Below, piece after piece: positions 60,719 to 64,000 of a DNA stretch of 64,000 nt. The notes under the pieces were generated by a model. It was not told the DNA's origin. It worked only from the letters and a program-made list of their open reading frames with translations, and did no database searches. Each line of letters begins with the position of its first letter. Position 1 is the first letter of the stretch. The stretch is from contig CAYXVZ010000004.1 of assembly GCA_964468345.1 (NCBI GenBank), forward strand, positions 62,001-126,000, given 5' to 3'. Both the position numbers and the translations under genes were made by a program. Source of the DNA: DALYLB01 sp964468345 (GTDB lineage: Bacteria > Acidobacteriota > Blastocatellia > RBC074).

Positions 60719-62984
60719 GCGGTGGGCACGGATCAAGGAACAATTCGACGCGATCGCGGACAGTCTTGGCGAGGAGCGCAAGGCCCGACTGGCCTCGCTC
60801 GAAGGGGAAGACCCTGGACTGCACCGCGATGTGCTGGAAATGCTTCGGGCGGATGAAGAGGCGGGAGAATTCCTCGATGAACCGTTGATACAAAATGGAC
60901 TGCCCCCTCAAGCACTCGCCCCGCCAACTGCGGAGGCCGGCCGGCGGCTCGGCCCCTATCGATTGCTTCGCGAACTCGGCCACGGCGGAATGGGCACAGT
61001 TTACCTGGCGGAGCGCGCCGACAACGCGTATCACAAACAGGTCGCCGTCAAAATCGTCCGCTCGGGAGTGGGCAGCCGGGCGCTGAACGACCGCTTCCTG
61101 CGCGAGCGGCAGATTCTGGCCAACCTCGAACACCCGAACATCGCGCGTTTGCTGGACGGGGGCGCGACGGAAGACAACGTCCCGTATCTAGTGATGGAGT
61201 ACGTCGCGGGAGAGCCGATCAACGAGTATTGCACGCAACAGAGGCTGGACCTGAACGCGCGCCTGCAACTCTTCCAGGTGTTATGCGAGGCGGTGCGACA
61301 TGCTCACGAGCAGGGGGTCATTCATCGTGACCTCAAGCCGGGCAACATCCTGGTCACCGCCGACGGCACTCCCAAACTGCTGGATTTCGGAATCGCGAAG
61401 CTCTCCAGGCAGGACGGCTCTGATTCGTTGCCCGCCGTCGACACAGCCACGGGCGCGTGGCTGTTGACGCCGGATTACGCGAGCCCCGAACAGGTGCGCG
61501 GGGCCGAACTGACGCTGGCCAGCGATGTGTACAGCCTGGGCGTGCTGCTGTACGAACTGCTGACCGGCCGGCGGCCTTACCGATTCGAACAGCGTACTCC
61601 AGCGGAAGTGGAGCGGATCGTCTGCGAACAACCGGTGCGGCGTCCCAGCCTCACCCTGGAAGGCGGGGCGGAATCCCCGCCGGATGAGCCCGGGGATTTG
61701 CGAAAACTGCTGCGCGGCGGGTTGGACGAGATCGTGCTGACCGCCCTGGCAAAAGACCCCGCGGACCGGTACCGGACGGTTGCCGACCTGATCGACGATC
61801 TTCGCGTGTGGCAGGAAGGATCATCGCCGCGCCCCAAAACTCGCCCTCCCCTAACGCCGCGTCGCACGACACTCTACCGCAGGCGAAAGGCTCTGCTCGG
61901 ACTGGGAATTCTTGCCTTCGCCCTCCTCTCGGCGCAAAGCGTATTGAGGAGCGGATTCAATGCCAGCAGTCCCATCGCTTCCAATTTTTCCTCCAATTCT
62001 TCCCCCGCTCCCGCGCCAAGTCCGGAAATTAAACTTCGGGGGACCCGCGATGAAGAGGCTTATCGACTCTACCTCCGGGGAATGGAGCTCTGGAAAACCA
62101 GGGAACAGAATAAAGTGATGGGAGCGCTGCAGCTTTTCGGCGCGGCCGTGAGCCGGGATGCGAACTTCGCGCTGGGGTATGCGGGCATGGCCAGTGTGTA
62201 CGTGATCGAACAGAGCCACCTGCCCCGCGTCCAATCACTTGCTGAAGGAAAGACTCTCGCGCTGAAAGCGCTTTCGATCGACCCAAACCTGGCGGAAGCC
62301 TACGGTCCGCTGGGCTTCGCGCTCTGGCGCCTGGATCTGAACTGGACGGAAGCGGAAAAAAAATTCAAAGAGGCGATCCGGCACGACCCCGCATATTTGT
62401 CCGCGCACCAGTGGTACGGCCTGATGCTGATGTGCCAGGGAAGGTTCGCGGAGGCAGAGACTCAATTGCAGGAGGCCCAACGACTCGATCCGGACTCCTC
62501 GAACGTCGCGGGCGATCTGCTTACGAATTGCCGCATGAGTCGACAGCACGCGCGTTGTATCGAGATCATCAAATCCAGGCTTAAACAGGACCCGAGTAAC
62601 GCCGGGCTTCAGGGGTCGTTAGCCTTGGAGTTGGCGCGCGCCGGGAGGGCCGAAGAGGCGATCACGGAGGCGCAGAAAACCACCGCAATCATGGCTCCCC
62701 GAATCGGTCCGCTGCTGGGGGTGTACCTGCTGCTGGGACGGAAAAAAGAGGTCGCGCCGCTCATCGCGGAAGCGGATGAAGTCTACCAACGGAAATTTCT
62801 GGCCGCCGACCTGGCCTACTACGCCAGGTTGAATCGTCGCGATCAGTCCTTCCGTTTGTTGGAGAAATTCCTGGCGGACCGGCACTTTCGAGTTTTTATG
62901 ATGAAGGTGGAACCGGATCTCGACCCCATTCGCGACGATCCCCGGTATGCCGCTCTGCTCCGGCGAGTAGGGCTCGCCCCATAA
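60708..62984 (+). CDS. Ser/Thr protein kinase with C-terminal TPR domain
   Basis: About 758 residues. A short N-terminal helix (MTPERWARIKEQFDAIADSL) precedes the kinase domain (ELGHGGMGTVYLAE, VAVKIV, HRDLKPGNILV, DFGIAK, TPDYASPEQ). A transmembrane helix (KALLGLGILAFALLSAQSV) follows near 395, then an extracytoplasmic TPR array (GYAGMASVYVI, AYGPLGFALWRLD). ATG 60708 (MTPERW is the usual start of this family) overlaps the sigma gene; ATG 60672 is the alternative. It would relay an outside signal to the sigma factor. Confidence 0.92.
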   Translation: MTPERWARIKEQFDAIADSLGEERKARLASLEGEDPGLHRDVLEMLRADEEAGEFLDEPLIQNGLPPQALAPPTAEAGRRLGPYRLLRELGHGGMGTVYLAERADNAYHKQVAVKIVRSGVGSRALNDRFLRERQILANLEHPNIARLLDGGATEDNVPYLVMEYVAGEPINEYCTQQRLDLNARLQLFQVLCEAVRHAHEQGVIHRDLKPGNILVTADGTPKLLDFGIAKLSRQDGSDSLPAVDTATGAWLLTPDYASPEQVRGAELTLASDVYSLGVLLYELLTGRRPYRFEQRTPAEVERIVCEQPVRRPSLTLEGGAESPPDEPGDLRKLLRGGLDEIVLTALAKDPADRYRTVADLIDDLRVWQEGSSPRPKTRPPLTPRRTTLYRRRKALLGLGILAFALLSAQSVLRSGFNASSPIASNFSSNSSPAPAPSPEIKLRGTRDEEAYRLYLRGMELWKTREQNKVMGALQLFGAAVSRDANFALGYAGMASVYVIEQSHLPRVQSLAEGKTLALKALSIDPNLAEAYGPLGFALWRLDLNWTEAEKKFKEAIRHDPAYLSAHQWYGLMLMCQGRFAEAETQLQEAQRLDPDSSNVAGDLLTNCRMSRQHARCIEIIKSRLKQDPSNAGLQGSLALELARAGRAEEAITEAQKTTAIMAPRIGPLLGVYLLLGRKKEVAPLIAEADEVYQRKFLAADLAYYARLNRRDQSFRLLEKFLADRHFRVFMMKVEPDLDPIRDDPRYAALLRRVGLAP

Positions 62985-63053
62985 AAATAGGGCCGTGCCA
63001 GGAGGAAGAGAAATCAAATGGCAATAGGCAAACATCTTTGGGACAAAGTTTTT

Positions 63054-63135
63054 ACCACGAAGAAACGAAGGGGACGAAGAAACACGAACGAAAAGGCCTT
63101 CTCTCTTTTCTTCGTGCTCTTCGTTTCTTCGTGGT
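63054..63135. repeat. Palindromic repeat (ACCACGAAGAAACGAAG family)
   Basis: The left arm ACCACGAAGAAACGAAG... (63054-63082) pairs with the right arm ending TTCGTTTCTTCGTGGT (63107-63135), with a few mismatches. This dispersed palindrome type with repeated CACGAAGA units recurs in many GC-rich soil bacteria. It sits between the kinase and the dioxygenase-like gene. Confidence 0.7.
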
Positions 63136-63177
63136 TGTGCCTTTCTTCCTTGTCCTGATGTTACTTCCCAGATAGAA

Positions 63178-63864
63178 CTAAACTTCCAGCTTGACCGTGG
63201 GTTTCGTATTCGGAAAAATTTTCTCGACCGCGGCTTTTGCCGGCATGCTATAGGCGTTGACCGGTTGCGAGCGATTGACCCAGAGCGTGTAGTACAAATG
63301 ATCCGCGCGTGGATTATCGGTATTCGGATGAAGAAGGATCGTCAGGCCAAGACTGTTGAGCTGCAACCAGGGCACGACAATCGGCAACAGATCGTTCGTG
63401 AAGCCGAAATAAAAGGACGGCGTCACGTGCGGCCCCCGCGGTTGCAGATTCCAGTTGCCCAGTTCGACGGGAAAACGCTCGATCGCCCATTTGCGAACCA
63501 GGGCGGCTTTTTCATATGTATCTTCGTCGAAATAGAAATGCGCGTGGTAGCTCTTGATGTCGGTGTAGGGTCGCGGCGCTTTGGGCAGGCCGGACTCTTC
63601 GCCGGGGCGCAGACTTTTGGGCGCGGGCGTCACCTCTTTATACGTTTCATATCCCCACGGACTTTTCCCTTCGTCGGGCGGCGGCACGATGGGCTTGAAA
63701 GTAAGCCCCGCCGTATCCTGCCCCGCCGCGTCGATCGCGCCCGCGCCGAGGCCCGCCGCGCTCAATCCCGCGCCGAGCAGAAAGCTTCGCCGCGTCGGCG
63801 ACAGCCAATCGGCCCACGCCTGATCCTCTTCCGTATTGGGAACAATTCTCTCTTCCTCGGACAT
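63178..63864 (-). CDS. Tat-exported DOPA 4,5-dioxygenase-like protein
   Basis: A 228-residue protein. A twin-arginine signal (SPTRRSFLLGAGLSAAGLG) is followed by the DOPA-dioxygenase-like domain: YHAHFYFDEDTYEKA, LQPRGPHVTPSF, LTILLHPNT, ADHLYYTLWV with the conserved metal-ligand histidines. The family opens catechol rings such as DOPA; periplasmic location is unusual. AAAGGAGAG precedes ATG 63864. The last 136 bases of the window beyond it hold only its upstream region. Confidence 0.87.
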   Translation of the reverse strand: MSEEERIVPNTEEDQAWADWLSPTRRSFLLGAGLSAAGLGAGAIDAAGQDTAGLTFKPIVPPPDEGKSPWGYETYKEVTPAPKSLRPGEESGLPKAPRPYTDIKSYHAHFYFDEDTYEKAALVRKWAIERFPVELGNWNLQPRGPHVTPSFYFGFTNDLLPIVVPWLQLNSLGLTILLHPNTDNPRADHLYYTLWVNRSQPVNAYSMPAKAAVEKIFPNTKPTVKLEV

Positions 63865-64000
63865 AGCGCTCTCCTTTCAAACTTGAAAACAGGTTCTTAT
63901 TTTTCTGTCCACCATTTTTCTGTTTGACCGAATCTCGGCCACCACTTAAATCAATCCCGGAATTCGGCCATTCTTCAAATTCCAGATAGCGGCGATCAAG

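Overview
The window reads as a chromosomal segment of a GC-rich, soil-type heterotroph, most likely an Acidobacteriota. This is inferred, not proven. The supporting features are an ECF sigma factor of the type paired with a PknB-like kinase carrying C-terminal TPRs, a zinc-ribbon Ser/Thr kinase, a secreted TPR-CHAT protein, zinc-finger anti-sigma proteins, VWA proteins, and many small secreted Cys-rich proteins in metal clusters. UGA is the ordinary stop of many genes here, so the genetic code is standard.

Layout. (1) 1-11.9 kb, plus strand: a metal-homeostasis island with a truncated P1B-ATPase, a methyltransferase, a CDF exporter, two ZIP-like permeases, a P1B-2-like ATPase with an altered DKTGT motif, a CDF-like membrane protein, a P1B-4-like (SPC/HEGST) ATPase, an ICMT-like methyltransferase, an orphan sensor kinase, an ArsR remnant and a secreted esterase. 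(2) 12.2-17.0 kb: a zinc-ribbon Ser/Thr kinase, a GDT1-like transporter, a CWC protein, a broken Dph6-like gene, and a secreted protein followed in frame by a TlpA-like thioredoxin. (3) 17.1-21.7 kb, minus strand: two MerR-controlled operons. The larger is a mercury-type operon (MerR, Fe-S metallochaperone, thioredoxin-like protein, MerT, MerP-like/thioredoxin fusion, DUF5990) in which two genes carry in-frame UGA exactly where redox or metal-binding Cys is expected. Each has a bSECIS-like hairpin downstream, so I read them as selenoproteins (UxxC and UxxU). No MerA is present. (4) 22.3-25.3 kb: an AT-richer two-gene operon, an SMEK-like/APAZ protein followed by a short prokaryotic Argonaute, a probable abortive-infection system. 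(5) 25.4-35.1 kb, minus strand: a copper/silver-type RND efflux cluster (CusB fused to a cupredoxin, TolC, CusA) with secreted cupredoxin, FixH/YtkA-like, VWA and Cys-rich accessory proteins.

(6) 35.2-40.2 kb: an integrative element with two related tyrosine recombinases and small cargo genes, ending at a 3' fragment of tRNA-Lys(TTT). (7) 40.4-50.5 kb: an LGFP-repeat protein, a decayed ABC exporter, a serine hydrolase, a CobW remnant and an intact siderophore/cobalamin-type ABC importer, bounded by a diverged copy of the sequence next to the tRNA fragment and by long palindromes. (8) 50.5-64 kb: two GTPases, a secreted TPR-CHAT protein, an anti-sigma-like/sigma-like pair, a CHAT pseudogene, an ECF sigma/Ser-Thr kinase pair, and a Tat-exported DOPA-dioxygenase-like protein.

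Many genes between mobile pieces carry frameshifts or truncations. Either the region is decaying, or some indels are assembly errors. The in-frame UGA codons are different in kind, because they sit exactly at active-site positions.
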